This document shows, piece by piece, positions 26,315-36,414 of a stretch of 64,000 nt of DNA (its first letter is position 1; each line of letters opens with the position of its first letter). The position numbers and the translations under genes are program-made. The stretch covers positions 7,099,001 to 7,163,000 of the forward strand of contig CP042279.1 in assembly GCA_007858575.1 (NCBI GenBank), in the 5' to 3' direction. Below the pieces are notes generated by a model, which was not told the origin of the DNA, did no database searches, and saw only the letters and a program-made list of their open reading frames with translations. The stretch is from Streptomyces sp. WAC08241 (GTDB taxonomy: Bacteria > Actinomycetota > Actinomycetes > Streptomycetales > Streptomycetaceae).

Positions 26315-27756
26315 ATGGAGCTGTCGATGCCGGAGAGCGGCCAGAGAACGACACAGGGAACACGACCGAAAAGGTGCCCGTCACCCCCGACGCGGCCGGC
26401 GCCTCCGCCGGGATCACCGTCCCGACCGGGTCCGCCGGGGCCACCGGGCCCGCCGCCGGGTCCACTGAGCCCGCCGGGTCCACCGCCCCCGTCACCCCCG
26501 TCACCCCCGGCGTCGCTGCCGCCCGGCGGACCGGTCTGCTCGTCACCTCGTCCTGGGCGGCCTCACCGCCCTCCCCCCGCTCTCCATGGACATGTACCTC
26601 CCGGCCCTGCCGGAGGTCACCGGCGCGCTGCACGCACCCGCCGCCACCGTCCAGCTCACCCTCACCGCCTGCCTCGCGGGCATGGCCCTCGGCCAGCTCG
26701 TCGTCGGCCCCATGAGCGACAAGTGGGGCGGCGGCGCCCGCTGCTCGCCGGCATGGTCGTGTACGTCCTCGCCACCGCCGTCTGCGCCCTCGCGCCCACC
26801 GCCGAGACCCTCATCGGCTTCCGGCTGCTCCAGGGCCTCGCGGGCGCCGCCGGCATCGTCATCGCCCGCGCCGTCGTCCGCGACCTCTACGACGGCGTCG
26901 AGATGGCCCGCTTCTTCTCCACCCTGATGCTGATCTCCGGCGTCGCCCCGATCGTCGCCCCCTCATCGGCGGGCAGATCCTGCGGATCACCGACTGGCGG
27001 GGCGTCTTCCACGTCCTCACCGGCGTCGGCGTCCTGCTCACCCTCGTCGTCCACCGCTTCCTCACCGAGACGCTGCCGCCCGAGCGGCGCCACGAGGGCG
27101 GGGTCGGGCAGGCCCTGCGCACCATGCGGGGGCTCCTCGCGGACCGGGTCTTCACCGGCTACATGCTGACCGGCGGCCTCGCCTTCGCCGTCCTCTTCGC
27201 GTACATATCCGCCTCGCCGTTCGTCGTCCAGGAGATCTACGGCGCCTCGCCGCAGACCTTCAGCCTGCTCTTCGGCCTCAACTCCGTCGGCCTCGTCGCC
27301 GTCGGCCAGATCAACGGCAAGCTCCTCGTCGGCCGCGTCAGCCTCGACAAGGTGCTCGGCTGGGGCCTCGGCCTCATCCTGCTCGCCGCGTCCGCGCTGC
27401 TGCTCATGACCAGCGGGGTCCTCGGCGAGGTCGGGCTCGTGCCCGTGGCCGCCGGGCTCTTCGTCCTGATGTCCGCGATGGGCCTCGCGATGCCGAACAC
27501 CAACGCCCAGGCCCTGATGCGCACCCCGCACGCCGCCGGGTCCGCCTCCGCGCTCCTCGGCACCTCCTCCTTCCTCGTCGGCGCCGTCGCCTCCCCGCTC
27601 GTCGGCATCGCGGGCGAGCACACGGCCGTCCCGATGGCCGTCGTCCAGCTCACCTGCGCCGTCCTCGCCCTGGCCTGCTTCCTGGGTCTGTGCCGCCCGT
27701 GGCAGAAGGCCCCCGGCACGGCTCGGGCCGGGAAGGCGCAGGACCCGGCCGCCTAG
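26315..27756 (+). CDS. Bcr/CflA family multidrug efflux MFS transporter (frameshifted)
   Basis: A Pro/Thr/Gly-rich cytosolic N terminus (about 60 residues, e.g. GSTEPAGSTAPVTPVTPG) precedes twelve predicted helices. Family marks are PLSMDMYLPALPEVT after helix 1, QLTLTACLAGMALGQLVVGPMSDKWG (motif A), RLLQGLAGAAGIVIARAVVRD (motif C-like), and PNTNAQALMR. It would export chloramphenicol/bicyclomycin-type drugs by proton antiport. Slips near 26345, 26550, 26735 and 26965. The start is uncertain between 26315 (AAGGA upstream) and 26327. The next gene starts 9 bp after the stop. Confidence 0.85.
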
Positions 27757-27765
27757 ACTGCCCCG

Positions 27766-28827
27766 GTGAACGCCTCCGCTCCCTCCGCCGACTCCCTGCG
27801 CGCCGCCCTCGCCGGACTCCTCGCCGACCTTCCGCCCCACCGGGCCGCCCAGGCCGTCGACCGGCTGATCGCCAACTACCGGGGCACCACCCCGACGGAC
27901 GCCCCCGTGCTCCGCGACCGCTCCGACGTCGCCGCGTACGCCGCGTACCGGATGCCGGCGACCTTCGAGGCGGTACGGGGCGTCCTGGACGCCCTGCGGG
28001 AGGCCGCGCCCGACTGGGCGCCGCACACCCACACCGACGTCGGCGGCGGCACGGGCGCGGCGAGCTGGGCCGTCGCGGAGGCCTGGAGCGGTCGGCCGCC
28101 CCGCACCACCGTCCTCGACTGGGCCGAGCCCGCCCTCGCGCTCGGCCGCGAGCTGGCCGGCGGCGTGCTCGACGCGGAGTGGCGGCGCGAGCGGATCGGC
28201 GGCGCGCTGCGCCTCGCCGACACGGACCTGGTCACCGTCTCGTACGTCCTCAAGGAGCTGACCGAGGCCGACCGCGCCTCGCTCGTCACCGAGGCGGCCC
28301 GCGCCGCGCAGGCGGTCGTCGTGGTCGAGCCGGGCACCCCGGACGGCTACGAGCGGATCATCGCGGCCCGCACCCTCCTCGTCGGGGCCGGGTTCACCGT
28401 CGCCGCGCCCTGCCCGCACAGCGGGGCCTGCCCGATCGCGCCCGGCACGGACTGGTGCCACTTCTCGGCCCGGGTCAGCCGCTCCTCGCTGCACCGGAAG
28501 GTGAAGGGCGGTTCGCTGGCGTACGAGGACGAGAAGTACGCGTACGTGGCCGCCACCCGGTTCCCGGTGGATCCCGCCGCCGCCCGGATCGTCCGCAAGC
28601 CGCAGACCCGCAAGGGCCTGGTCCTGCTGGAGCTCTGCGACTCCGGGGGCCTCTCCCGCGACACCGTCACCAAGCGCCACGGGCCCCTCTACAAGCAGGC
28701 CCGCGACGCGGAGTGGGGCGACCCGTGGCCGCCGGAGGGGACACGGTCTGAGGCCCGGCCGGGGGCACGGCACTCGGCGTACTGCCTGAGGCCCGGTCGG
28801 GGTCACGGCGTGCGGCGCGCCCCCTGA
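27766..28827 (+). CDS. Rsm22-like small-subunit methyltransferase family protein
   Basis: DVGGGTGAASWAVAEAW is SAM motif I, followed by TVLDWAEPALALG, DLVTVSYVLKEL and AVVVVEPGTPDGYERI. Then comes the iron-sulphur-type Cys pattern of Rsm22 proteins: APCPHSGACPIAPGTDWCHF, with VSRSSLHRKVKG, LAYEDEKYAYVAATR and the conserved C-terminal RIVRKPQTRKGLV. Predicted to act on the small ribosomal subunit. As read it extends to 28827, but a single-base slip near 28740 would end it at 28751 (DPWPPEGDTV), which fits relatives better. GTG start. Confidence 0.85.
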   Translation: MNASAPSADSLRAALAGLLADLPPHRAAQAVDRLIANYRGTTPTDAPVLRDRSDVAAYAAYRMPATFEAVRGVLDALREAAPDWAPHTHTDVGGGTGAASWAVAEAWSGRPPRTTVLDWAEPALALGRELAGGVLDAEWRRERIGGALRLADTDLVTVSYVLKELTEADRASLVTEAARAAQAVVVVEPGTPDGYERIIAARTLLVGAGFTVAAPCPHSGACPIAPGTDWCHFSARVSRSSLHRKVKGGSLAYEDEKYAYVAATRFPVDPAAARIVRKPQTRKGLVLLELCDSGGLSRDTVTKRHGPLYKQARDAEWGDPWPPEGTRSEARPGARHSAYCLRPGRGHGVRRAP

Positions 28828-28864
28828 CGCCCGCCCGGCATCACCGTCCCCCGCCCGTCCGGCC

Positions 28865-29435
28865 TCACAGCCCCCCGCCCGAAGCCACCGCCTTCAGCTC
28901 CGTGAAGGCGTCCCGGACGAGGCGGGACAGGTCCTGGCCCTCCGGGTCCACGATCCAGCGGTCGAAGGCGACCCCGAAGGCGGCCATGCCCGCCTCGGCG
29001 GCGAGGCGGGCGGCCGGTTCCGGCACGCCCCGCTCCCGCAGCGCCCCGGCGAGGGCCGCCGCCAGGGCGGCCAGCTTGATCAGCTCGCGCTCCCGCAGCT
29101 CGGCGTGGGCCGCGATGACGGCCTGACGCCGCCGGGCCAGGTCCCCCGCTCCCGGAAGAGGTCCGAGGCCCCCGGAGGGCGGCCGACACGGCGTCGATCG
29201 GCGCCGTCTCCGGCGGGACGTCGGCGAGCGCGCCGACCAACCGCTCCAGGAGCGGGTTCCCGTGCGGGAAGAGCACCTCGCGCTTGTCGGCGAAGTGCCG
29301 GAAGAAGGTCCGCTCCGTCAGCCCCGCCCGCTCGGCGATCTGTTTCGCGGTGGTCGCGTCGAACCCGTGCTCGCCGTACAGCTCCAGGGCCGCCTGCTCC
29401 AGTCGGCCGCGCGCGTTCGGCTCCCATCTCCCCAT
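28865..29435 (-). CDS. TetR family regulator (frameshifted)
   Basis: The N-terminal HTH is complete: RLEQAALELYGEHGFDATTA, KQIAERAGLTERTFFRHFAD, KREVLFPHG. After a slip near 29150 the helical ligand domain continues in another frame (AELRERELIKLAALAAALAG, AAFGVAFDRWIVDPEGQDL, VRDAFTELKAVASGGGL). About 188 residues. It is divergent from the NAD-dependent epimerase/SDR gene, and the spacer holds two dyads that are likely its operators, so it probably represses that gene and itself. Confidence 0.83.
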
Positions 29436-29453
29436 GCCCCGATGGTACGCGAC

Positions 29454-29501
29454 GACAGTCGCTGTCATCACGTGTTAGCTTCGATGTCAGTGACTGTCAT
29501 C
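29454..29501. promoter_or_regulatory. Two operator dyads between TetR and its divergent target
   Basis: GACAGTCGCTGTC at 29454-29466 is a perfect palindrome around one base. At 29483-29501 GATGTCAGT-G-ACTGTCATC is a 19-bp dyad with one mismatched pair. They share the core (G)ACAGT/ACTGT(C). TTAGCT at 29475-29480 between them could be a -10 for the rightward gene. Confidence 0.65.
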
Positions 29502-29563
29502 GCTTCCGTGGTGCCGCGTCCGTCGGCGCCCCTGGCGGTGGCTCGTACAAGGAGGTCTTTCCC

Positions 29564-30509
29564 ATGCGTGTTCTCGTCACCGGCGCGACCGGGTGGATCG
29601 GTTCCGCCCTCGTCCCCGACCTCGTCGACGCGGGGCACCGGGTCGTCGGGCTCGCCCGCTCCGACGCCTCGGCCGCCGCGCTCGCCGCCGCCGGGGCCGA
29701 GGCCGTCCGCGGCTCCCTCGACGACCTCGACGTCCTGCGCGCGGCGTCCGCCGCCTCCGACGGCGTGATCCACCTGGCGTTCGACCACGAGACCGCCTTC
29801 GCCCGGGGGACATGAAGGCCGCCGCCGAGGCGGACCGCCGTGCCGTCGAGGCGATGGCGGAGGCGCTGACCGGCACCGGCAAGCCGTTCGTCCTCGCCTC
29901 CGGCACCCCCGTGGAGGAGGGCAGGACGGCCACCGAGCGCGACGGGCACGACGTGCCCCCGGTGGACGCCGTCCCGCCCGCTGCCGCGGGCGCGGTGACC
30001 CGGATGGCCACCGGGGAGTACGTGCTCGGCCTCGCGGACCGGGGAGTGCGCTCTCGGTCGTGCGCCTGCCGCGCACCAACCACGGCGAGGGGGACCACGG
30101 CTTCGTCGCGACCCTGGTCCGCACCGCCCGCGAGAAGGGCGTCGCCGGTTACTACGGCGACGGGACCAACCGCTGGCCCGCCGTCCACCGCGACGACTCC
30201 GCCCGCATGTTCCGGATCGCCCTGGAGACGGCCCCGGCCGGCTCGACGCTGCACGCCGTCGCCGACGAGGGCGTCGCCCTGCGGGACGTCGCGGAGGTCG
30301 TCGGGCGCCGGCTCGGCCTGCCGACCGCCTCCGTGCCGCCCGAGGAGGCCGCCGGCCACTTCGGGTGGCTGGCCGCGGTGCTCGCCGCCGACCAGCCCGC
30401 CTCCAGCGCGCTGACCCGCGAGCTCACGGGCTGGCGGCCCGTACGGCCGGGGCTCCTGGCGGACCTGGAGGCGGGGCACTACTTCCGTGCCCCCACCGCC
30501 TCCGCCTGA
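29564..30509 (+). CDS. NAD(P)-dependent epimerase/dehydratase family protein (frameshifted)
   Basis: An atypical extended SDR. The N terminus MRVLVTGATGWIGSALVPDL is the TGxxGxxG cofactor motif. DLVDAGHRVVGLARSDASA, GSLDDLDVLRAA and GVIHLAFDHE follow, with later LSVVRLPRTNHGEGDHGF, YYGDGTNRWPAVHRDDSARM and LTGWRPVRPGLLADLEAGHY. Small actinobacterial reductases of this kind reduce ketones or flavonoid-like compounds. Slips near 29810 and 30050. A strong AAGGAGG site precedes the ATG. Likely controlled by the divergent TetR. Confidence 0.83.
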
Positions 30510-30513
30510 GGCG

Positions 30514-30550
30514 CGCCGCCCCGCACCGACACGCGCGGTACGGGGCGGCG
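30514..30550. terminator. Hairpin terminator between convergent genes
   Basis: Arms CGCCGCCCCG (30514-30523) and CGGGGCGGCG (30541-30550) pair perfectly over 10 bp with a 17-base loop. It lies between the stop of the SDR-like gene and the stop of the hydrolase on the opposite strand, so it can end both transcripts. Confidence 0.65.
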
Positions 30551-30569
30551 GTCCGTGGCCCCCGGACCC

Positions 30570-31398
30570 CTACGGACGCAGCTCCTGCGTGCAGCACTTC
30601 ACGCTGCCGCCGCCCTTGAGGAGCTCGCTCAGGTCCATGCCCACTGGCTCGAAGCCCCGCTCGCGGAGCGGGTCGAAGAGGCCTACCGCCGCCTGCGGCA
30701 GCAGGACGTTCCGTCCGTCGCCGACCGCGTTGAGCCCGAAGGCCGCCGCGTCCTCCTCCGTCGCGATCAGGGCGTCGGGGAAGAGGCGGGCCAGCACCGC
30801 CCGGCTGCCGGGGGAGAAGGCCGCCGGGTAGTACATGATCTCGTCGCCGGCGTCGTCCAGGACGCACAGCGCCGTGTCCAGGTGGTAGTAGCGCGGATCC
30901 ACCAGGTCCAGGCCGATCACCGGGCGCCCGAAGAACTCCTGCGCCTCGCCGTGCGAGAGCGGGCTGGCGCGGAAGCCGCGTCCGGCGAGGATCCAGGAGG
31001 CGGTGACGGCGAAGTCGCCTCGCCCTCGTTCACGTGCTCCGGGATCCGCAGGTCCTCCTCCGCCCAGCCGTGGTCGCGGAACCAGGCCAGGTGCGCGTCG
31101 GCCTCGGCCGCGCGCTCCGGGTACGCGAACTCGCGCCGAGGACCCGGCCCCCGACGACGGTCGCGCCGTTCGCCGCGAAGACCATGTCCGGCAGCGCCGG
31201 GTCCGGCTCCAGGACCTCCACGGTGTGGCCGAGCGCGCGGTAGCGGTCCCGCAGGTCCTCCCACTGGGCGAGGGCGAGCGGCAGGTCGACCGGTTTCGTG
31301 GGGTCCATCCAGGGGTTGATGGAGTACGCCACCGTGAAGTGCGCGGGTGGGCACATCAGGTAGCGGCGGGGCGAGGGCGAGCGCGGAGTGGTGCGCAA
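30570..31398 (-). CDS. Dimethylarginine dimethylaminohydrolase-like enzyme (frameshifted)
   Basis: A pentein-fold amidinotransferase/hydrolase. RYLMCPPAHFTVAYSINPWM is the typical start. ALPDMVFAANGATVV holds substrate-binding Asp/Asn, PRYYHLDTALCVLD the catalytic His, VLLPQAAVGLFDPL follows, and GGGSVKCCTQELRP the nucleophilic Cys near the C terminus. It would hydrolyse methylarginine or arginine to citrulline. Slips near 31135 and 31015. A TTG at 31398 with GAGGAG upstream is the likely start. It is divergent from a TetR gene. Confidence 0.84.
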
Positions 31399-31509
31399 GG
31401 AGGGCTCCTCACGGGCGGGCGGTGGGACCGGGATTCGGTGGACCCCATGGTCCGTCCTCGCGGCCCCGTGCGCAGTGGGCCGTTCGGGTGGTTCGATGAC
31501 CATCCGCCA

Positions 31510-31532
31510 AGGCGAGACGTAGCGTCTCGCCT
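31510..31532. promoter_or_regulatory. TetR operator palindrome with leaderless promoter
   Basis: Perfect 10-bp arms AGGCGAGACG and CGTCTCGCCT flank TAG. TAGATT at 31538-31543 is a good -10, six bases before the ATG at 31550, so the regulator mRNA would be leaderless and its -35 lies inside the operator. This is classic autorepression geometry. Confidence 0.75.
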
Positions 31533-31549
31533 GCTGCTAGATTGACCCC

Positions 31550-32298
31550 ATGTCCAAGCCCCTGCCCGAGCCCGCGCCCGAGTCCCCGTCCGGGCCCGCG
31601 CCCGAGTCCCCGTCCGGGCCCGCCCCCGGCTCCCCGTCCGGGCCCGCGTCCAAGACCGCCCCCGGCTCCCCGTCCGGACCCCCGTCCAAGCCCGCCCCCG
31701 ACGCCTCCCGCCGCAGCGAGCGCTCCCGCCGCGCCATCTTCGACGCCGCCTCGCCCTCGTCGCCGAGAACGGCTACGCGAAGACCACCATCGAGGGCATC
31801 GCCGCCCGCGCCGGCGTCGGCAAGCAGACCATCTACCGCTGGTGGCCCTCCAGGGCCGCCGTCCTCCTCGACGCCTTCCTCGACCTCACGGCCCGCGCCC
31901 ACGAGGCCATGGAGGGCGAGGCCGAAAGTGAGATCCCCGACACCGGCGACCTCGCCGCCGACCTCAAGCGCGTCCTGCGCGCCACCGTCGACGAGCTGAA
32001 CGACCCCGTCTTCGAGGCCCCCACCCGCGCCCTCGCCGCCGAGGGGATCGTCGACCCCGACCTCGGCGCCCGCTTCACCGAGGCACTGCTCGAACCCCAG
32101 CTCCAGTACTACGTGCGCCGCGTCGAGGCCGCCCGGGACGCCGGTGACGTCGACCCCGGCACCGACCCCCGCCTCGCCGTCGAACTCCTGGTCGGACCCC
32201 TCCACCACCGGTGGATCCACCGCACCCTGCCGCTCACCCACGCCTACGCGGACGCCCTGGTCGACCACGTCCTGCGCGGCCTCGCCCCGAGGGCCTGA
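31550..32298 (+). CDS. TetR family regulator with repetitive N-terminal extension (frameshifted)
   Basis: The first 50 residues are a Pro/Ser-rich tail made of repeats of PAPESPSG and variants, unusual for TetR proteins. The HTH follows: RRSERSRRAIFDAA, LALVAENGYAKTTIEGIAAR, AGVGKQTIYRWWPSRAAVLL. The ligand domain has TARAHEAMEGEAE, LKRVLRATVDELNDPVFEAP and LVGPLHHRWIHRTLPL. One slip near 31752 lies between tail and HTH. The operator directly upstream suggests autoregulation and control of the divergent hydrolase. Confidence 0.85.
31574..31690 (+). repeat. 24-bp coding repeat in the TetR N terminus
   Basis: The unit is about CCCGCGCCCGAGTCCCCGTC plus CGGG, coding for PAPESPSG. Roughly three near-perfect copies are followed by a longer degenerate unit (PASKTAPGSPSG, PPSKPAPD). 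The length is a multiple of three, so unit number can change without loss of the DNA-binding domain. Confidence 0.7.
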
Positions 32299-32402
32299 GC
32301 GTCCCGGGACCACCCCGGTTCCGCACTCCGGTCACCCGGGGCGCAGGATGGTGGGACCATGGGCAGAGCCGAACGGGCGAGCGCGAGGTTGTGAGGGGAT
32401 AG

Positions 32403-33183
32403 ATGGGCGACGGCATCGGCCGCTACCGCGGCACGGAGAGCAGACTCCCGCAGTGGCTGCGCAGGCGCCCCAAACGCGTCGCGCGGCCGACGACGGGAAC
32501 GACCGCGAGAAGCTGCTCCTGGCCGTCGCCGCCGCCGGGCTGCTCCCTGGCCCCCGCCGCGTACCCCGTCGGCTATAGCTGTTCCTGCGAGCGGATCGGC
32601 TGTCCCACTCCCGCCCGCCACCCCGTCTCCTTCGCCTGGCAGACCCAGTCGACCACCGACCGCGGCCAGATCGAGCGCTGGGCGCGCAACGAGCCCCGGG
32701 CGAACTTCGTCACCGCCACCGGCATGGTCCACGACGTCCTCGACGTGCCGCTGGCCGCCGGCCGCGCCGCCCTGGAGCGCCTCTCGCCGAGGGCGTCGAG
32801 GTCGGCCCGGTCGCCGAGTCCTCCGCCGCGGCCCCGGACGGCGGCCGGATGCTCTTCTTCACCGCCACCCGGGGCACGCCCGAGGACGAGGACGAGTGGT
32901 GGCCCTGTGAGCTCGACTGCCACCCGGAGACCATGGACGAGCACCCGGGGCTCCGCTGGCACTGCCGCGGCAGCTACGTCCTCGTCCCCCGGCCCGGCTC
33001 CCCGGCGACGAGGACGCCCACCCGGTCGTCGCCTGGGTGCGCGGCCCCGAGCACCCGCTGCCCGACCCGCTGAACCTCCTGGAGACCCTCCAGGACGCCT
33101 GCGCCCGCCACGCGGCCGAGCGCGGGGCGGCCGGCGACGGCGAGCACGCGGCCCACGAGATCGCCTGGCCGCTGACCCGCTGA
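32403..33183 (+). CDS. Bifunctional primase/polymerase N-terminal domain protein (frameshifted)
   Basis: Joined frames give about 260 residues: LRRRPKRVARADDGNDREKL, LAPAAYPVGYSCSCERIGCP, TPARHPVSFAWQTQSTTDRG, QIERWARNEPRANFVTATG, then MLFFTATRGTPEDEDEWWPC and HWHC-like LRWHCRGSYVLVPP. The W/H/C-rich pattern with the early Cys cluster matches the short stand-alone prim-pol-like proteins of Streptomyces (PF09250 type). A DNA role is plausible but unproven, since a helicase or full catalytic partner is not nearby. Slips near 32490, 32535, 32790 and 32990. Confidence 0.7.
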
Positions 33184-33228
33184 CCCGCTGACCCGATCGG
33201 GAACAGGAGGGACAGGAGGGGCGGGACG

Positions 33229-34264
33229 TTACGAGCCCACCGCGCCCACCACGCCCTGGAGCCGGCCCGTGACCGTCACCCCGTCCCGGTCCGTGCCCGC
33301 CGGCTTCACCAGCACCGTCTGGCTGCTCACCCACTCCCGGGTGACCGTGTTCCCGACCTCGCCGGTCATCAGCGCCTTCACGTCCGGGGAGACCTTGGGC
33401 CGGTAGCCCGGCGCCGCCGTCTGCCGCTCGAAGTACCGGGTCGCGAAGAAGACGAGCGCGCCCCGTCCCGGGTCCGCAGCCCCAGCGGCGCGAAGTCCCC
33501 CGGTCGGTGGTCCGGTCCACGTACTGGGTGGCGAGCCCCGGCCGCTCGGCTGCCTTCTCCCGCTGCGCCCGCCACGCGCTGGTGTGCGGACCGGCCGCGA
33601 ACGGCCCCGGCTTCCCGTCCCTCAGGTACGCCACGTACTCCGCGCCCAGCTTCCCGGGCGCGACCGCCAGCGCGTCGGTGTCCGCGGCGACCGGCACCGC
33701 GTACCCCTCCTCCTCGGCGAAGGCGGGCACCTCGGCCGCGCCCATGACGCTCAGGTAGGCGACCTCCCAGCGTTCCCGGGGGCCGTTGCGCACGAAGACC
33801 AGGAGCCAGCGCCGGTCGTTCGGGCCCCGGTCGACGTCCCGGTTGGAGTCGGCGTCCGCGAGGAACCAGCGCGGCCAGCCCACCTTGCGGGGCAGCAGGA
33901 AGCGCGCGTCCGTCAGCTCCAGCGGCTCGTGCTCCGCGTTGCCGCCCGGGCTGACGACCGCGCGGGCGCGCAGCCCCGCCTGGTTGATCTCCCCGAGCGG
34001 CCCGGTGACCCGGTCCGCGTCCAGGGCCGGGTCGTAGGCCTCGTCGGCGCGGTTGAAGGCGGTCGTGAAGTCCGTCAGGGCCTTCGCCGCCTCGGCCTCC
34101 GTCGCCGGGGGCAGCAGCGCCAGCTCGCCGTGGACCGTCACGCAGCCGCTCGCCGTCAGCGCCAGGGCGGTCACGGCCGCCGTCGCCGCCAGCAGCCTCG
34201 CCGGTCGCGCCGGCCACCGCTCACGCGGTCGTCCCGGCGCTCGCCCCACCCTCAGCCTGCTCAT
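33229..34264 (-). CDS. Putative lipoprotein, hypothetical (frameshifted)
   Basis: A basic N terminus and hydrophobic stretch end in LALTASGCVTV, a lipobox with Cys at about residue 41. The exported part (about 300 residues) has LALLPPATEAEAAKALTDFT, VGWPRWFLADADSNRD and WLLVFVRNGPRERWEVAYLS, and after a slip near 33490 FAPLGLRTRD and TREWVSSQTVLVKPAG. No enzyme motif. It overlaps the 3' end of efeU by 44 bp and may be co-transcribed with the iron-uptake operon, but iron binding is not indicated by sequence. Confidence 0.7.
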
Positions 34265-35116
34265 CGGTCGCCTTCTGCTCCTTCTCCCGCGCGGACGGAC
34301 CCGACCCTATCGGGGACAGGAACAGCGCGAGCGCGGGGACCAGATACAGCGCCCACACCGTGACCTGAAGGACCGTCGGGTCCGGCTGGAAGTTGAAGAC
34401 GCCCTTGAGGAGCGTGCCGTACCAACTGTCCGGCGGGATCGTCGCCGAGACGTCGAAGGCCTTGTCCGCGAGGCCGTCGAGGAAGCGCGCCTCCTGGAGG
34501 TCGTGCACGCCGTACGCGAGGACGCCCGCCGCCACCACGACCAGCATCCCGCCGGTCCAGGTGAAGAACTTCGCCAGGTTGATCCGCAGCGCACCCCGGT
34601 AGAACAGCCAGCCGAGCAGGACGGCCGTGAGCAGGCCGAGGAGGACTCCGGCGAGCGGCTCGAACGAACCGCCTCCGGCACCGCCCGACGAGGCCGCCCG
34701 CACCGACGCCCACACGAAGAGCGCCGTCTCCAGGCCCTCGCGGCCCACCGCGAGGAAGGCGGTGACGACCAGCGCGCCCGTGCCCATGCCGAGCGCCGCG
34801 TCCAGCTTCCCGTGCAGTTCGTCCCTCAGGTGCCGGGCCGTGCGCCGCATCCAGAAGACCATCCAGGTCACCAGGACCACCGCGACGATCGACAGCGAGC
34901 CGCCGAGCAGCTCCTGCGCCTCGAAGGTCAGCTCCCGGGAGCCGAACTCAGGCCGGCGCCGAAGGCGAGGGAGACGCCGACGGCCACGCCGATGCCGGCC
35001 CAGACCGGCCGCAGCGCGTCCCGGCGCCCGGTCTTCACCAGGTACGCGACGAGGATGCAGACGACCAGACTGGCTTCGAGACCCTCGCGCAGGCCGATCA
35101 GATAGTTGCCGAACAC
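34221..35116 (-). CDS. efeU: FTR1-family ferrous/ferric iron permease EfeU (frameshifted)
   Basis: Seven predicted helices and two iron-binding REGLE motifs: GLREGLEASLVVCILVAYL near the start and VGREGLETALFVWASVRA in helix 4. The GTG at 35116 has GGAGGG upstream, giving MFGNYLIGLREGLE as expected for the family. About 298 residues with a charged C-terminal tail (PSAREKEQKATDEQ). One slip near 34950. It is the membrane channel of the EfeUOB system that imports iron, last of efeO-efeB-efeU behind an iron box. Confidence 0.9.
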
Positions 35117-35133
35117 GGCTTTCCCTCCGGGTG

Positions 35134-36399
35134 TCACATGAACAGGGCACGGCCCCACCAGTCGTCGCGGTCGCGGACGCCCGGGGAACCGCGAAGACCG
35201 CCGAACCCACGTGCTGGACGTACTCGTTGAGCGCGTCGGCACGGGCCAGCGAGGTCTGCACCGGGACGAAGCCGGTGCGGACGTCCTTCTGGTACGCGAG
35301 GAAGAACAGGCCCGCCTCCAGGCGCCCGAGGCCGTCCGTGCCGTCGGTGAACGAGTACCCCCGGCGCAGGATCGTCGCGCCCCCGTTGGTGTCCGGGTGG
35401 GCGAGGCGGACGTGGGAGTCCGGCTTCATCGCCTTCAGGAACGGCTCGTCGTGCTCCTTCGCCTTCCCGACCGGGGCGCCCTCGCGCTTGTCGCGGCCGA
35501 AGACGTCCTCCTGCTCGGCGAGGGAGGTGCGGTCCCAGGTCTCGACGTTCATGCGGATGCGCCGGGCGACCAGGTAGGAACCGCCGTCCATCCAGGCCGC
35601 CGGGCCCTGCGCGTCCTTGCCGGATACCCACACGTGCGCGTCCAGGCGCGCGGTGTCGGTGCCCGCGACGTTGCGGGTGCCGTCCTTGAAGCCGAAGAGG
35701 TTGCGCGGGGTCTGCGCGTCCGGGGTCGTCGAGGACGTCTTGCCGAAGCCGAGCTGCGACCAGCGCACCGCGACCTTGCCGAAGCCGATCCTGGCCAGGT
35801 TGCGGATCGCGTGCACGGCGACCTGCGGGTCGTCCGCGCAGGCCTGGACGCACAGGTCGCCGCCGCTGCGGGCCGGGTCCAGGTTGTCGCCGGGGAAGCG
35901 GGGCAGGTCGATCAGGGCCCCGGGCCGCCGGTCCTCCAGGCCGAAGCGCCCGTCGAAGAGCGAGGCCCGAAGCCGATCGTGAGGGTGAGCCGGGAGGGCT
36001 TGAGGCCGAGGGCCTCGCCGGTGTCGTCCGGCGGGGCCTCGGGCAGCCCGCCGTACGCCCCTCGCCGACCTCGGCGCCGGCCGTCAGCCGCTCGGCGGCC
36101 CGCGTCCAGTCCTTGAGCAACTGGACCAGCTCGGCGCGGTCCTTCGTGGTCACGTCGAAGGCGGCGAAGTGCAGCCGGTCCTGCACGGCGGTGGCGATGC
36201 CGGCCTGGTGCGGGCCGTGGAAGGGCACGGCCCCGCCCGCGTCGGCGGCCGGCACCGTGCCGCCGTCCCGGGTCAGGGCGACGGCGCCGCCGGCCGCGGC
36301 GGCACCGAGCGCGAGCCCGGCACCGCCCCAGCCGATGACGGCGCGCCGCGAGGGCGCGGGGCTTCCGGGCGCGGCGGTCTCGTCGGCGGGCTCGTTCAT
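35134..36399 (-). CDS. efeB: EfeB, Tat-exported DyP-type heme peroxidase (frameshifted)
   Basis: A Tat signal (SRRAVIGWGGAGLALGAAA) precedes a DyP peroxidase: FAAFDVTTKDRAELVQLLKD, LTLTIGFGPSLFD, LCVQACADDPQVAVHAIRN, the family GxxDG motif in NLFGFKDGTRNVAGT, the heme region ILRRGYSFTDGTDGLGR, and LFFLAYQKDVRTGFVPVQ. It works with EfeO and EfeU, either oxidising iron or releasing it from heme. Slips near 36060 and 35945-35965 near the middle. Start ATG at 36399; 16 bp from efeO. Confidence 0.9.
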   Translation of the reverse strand: MNEPADETAAPGSPAPSRRAVIGWGGAGLALGAAAAGGAVALTRDGGTVPAADAGGAVPFHGPHQAGIATAVQDRLHFAAFDVTTKDRAELVQLLKDWTRAAERLTAGAEVGEGRTAGCPRPRRTTPARPSASSPPGSPSRSASGLALRRALRPGGPAARGPDRPAPLPRRQPGPGPQRRRPVRPGLRGRPAGRRARDPQPGQDRLRQGRGALVAARLRQDVLDDPGRADPAQPLRLQGRHPQRRGHRHRAPGRARVGIRQGRAGPGGLDGRRFLPGRPAHPHERRDLGPHLPRRAGGRLRPRQARGRPGREGEGARRAVPEGDEAGLPRPPRPPGHQRGRDDPAPGVLVHRRHGRPRAPGGGPVLPRVPEGRPHRLRPGADLAGPCRRAQRVRPARGFGGLRGSPGVRDRDDWWGRALFM

Positions 36400-36414
36400 C
36401 TGTCGGGGTCCCGC

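Noticed and set aside
26887..28806. A 639-codon frame on the minus strand
   Set aside because: It is antisense to the Bcr/CflA transporter and Rsm22-like genes, which have clear family motifs; composition is Gly/Asp/Val-rich shadow.
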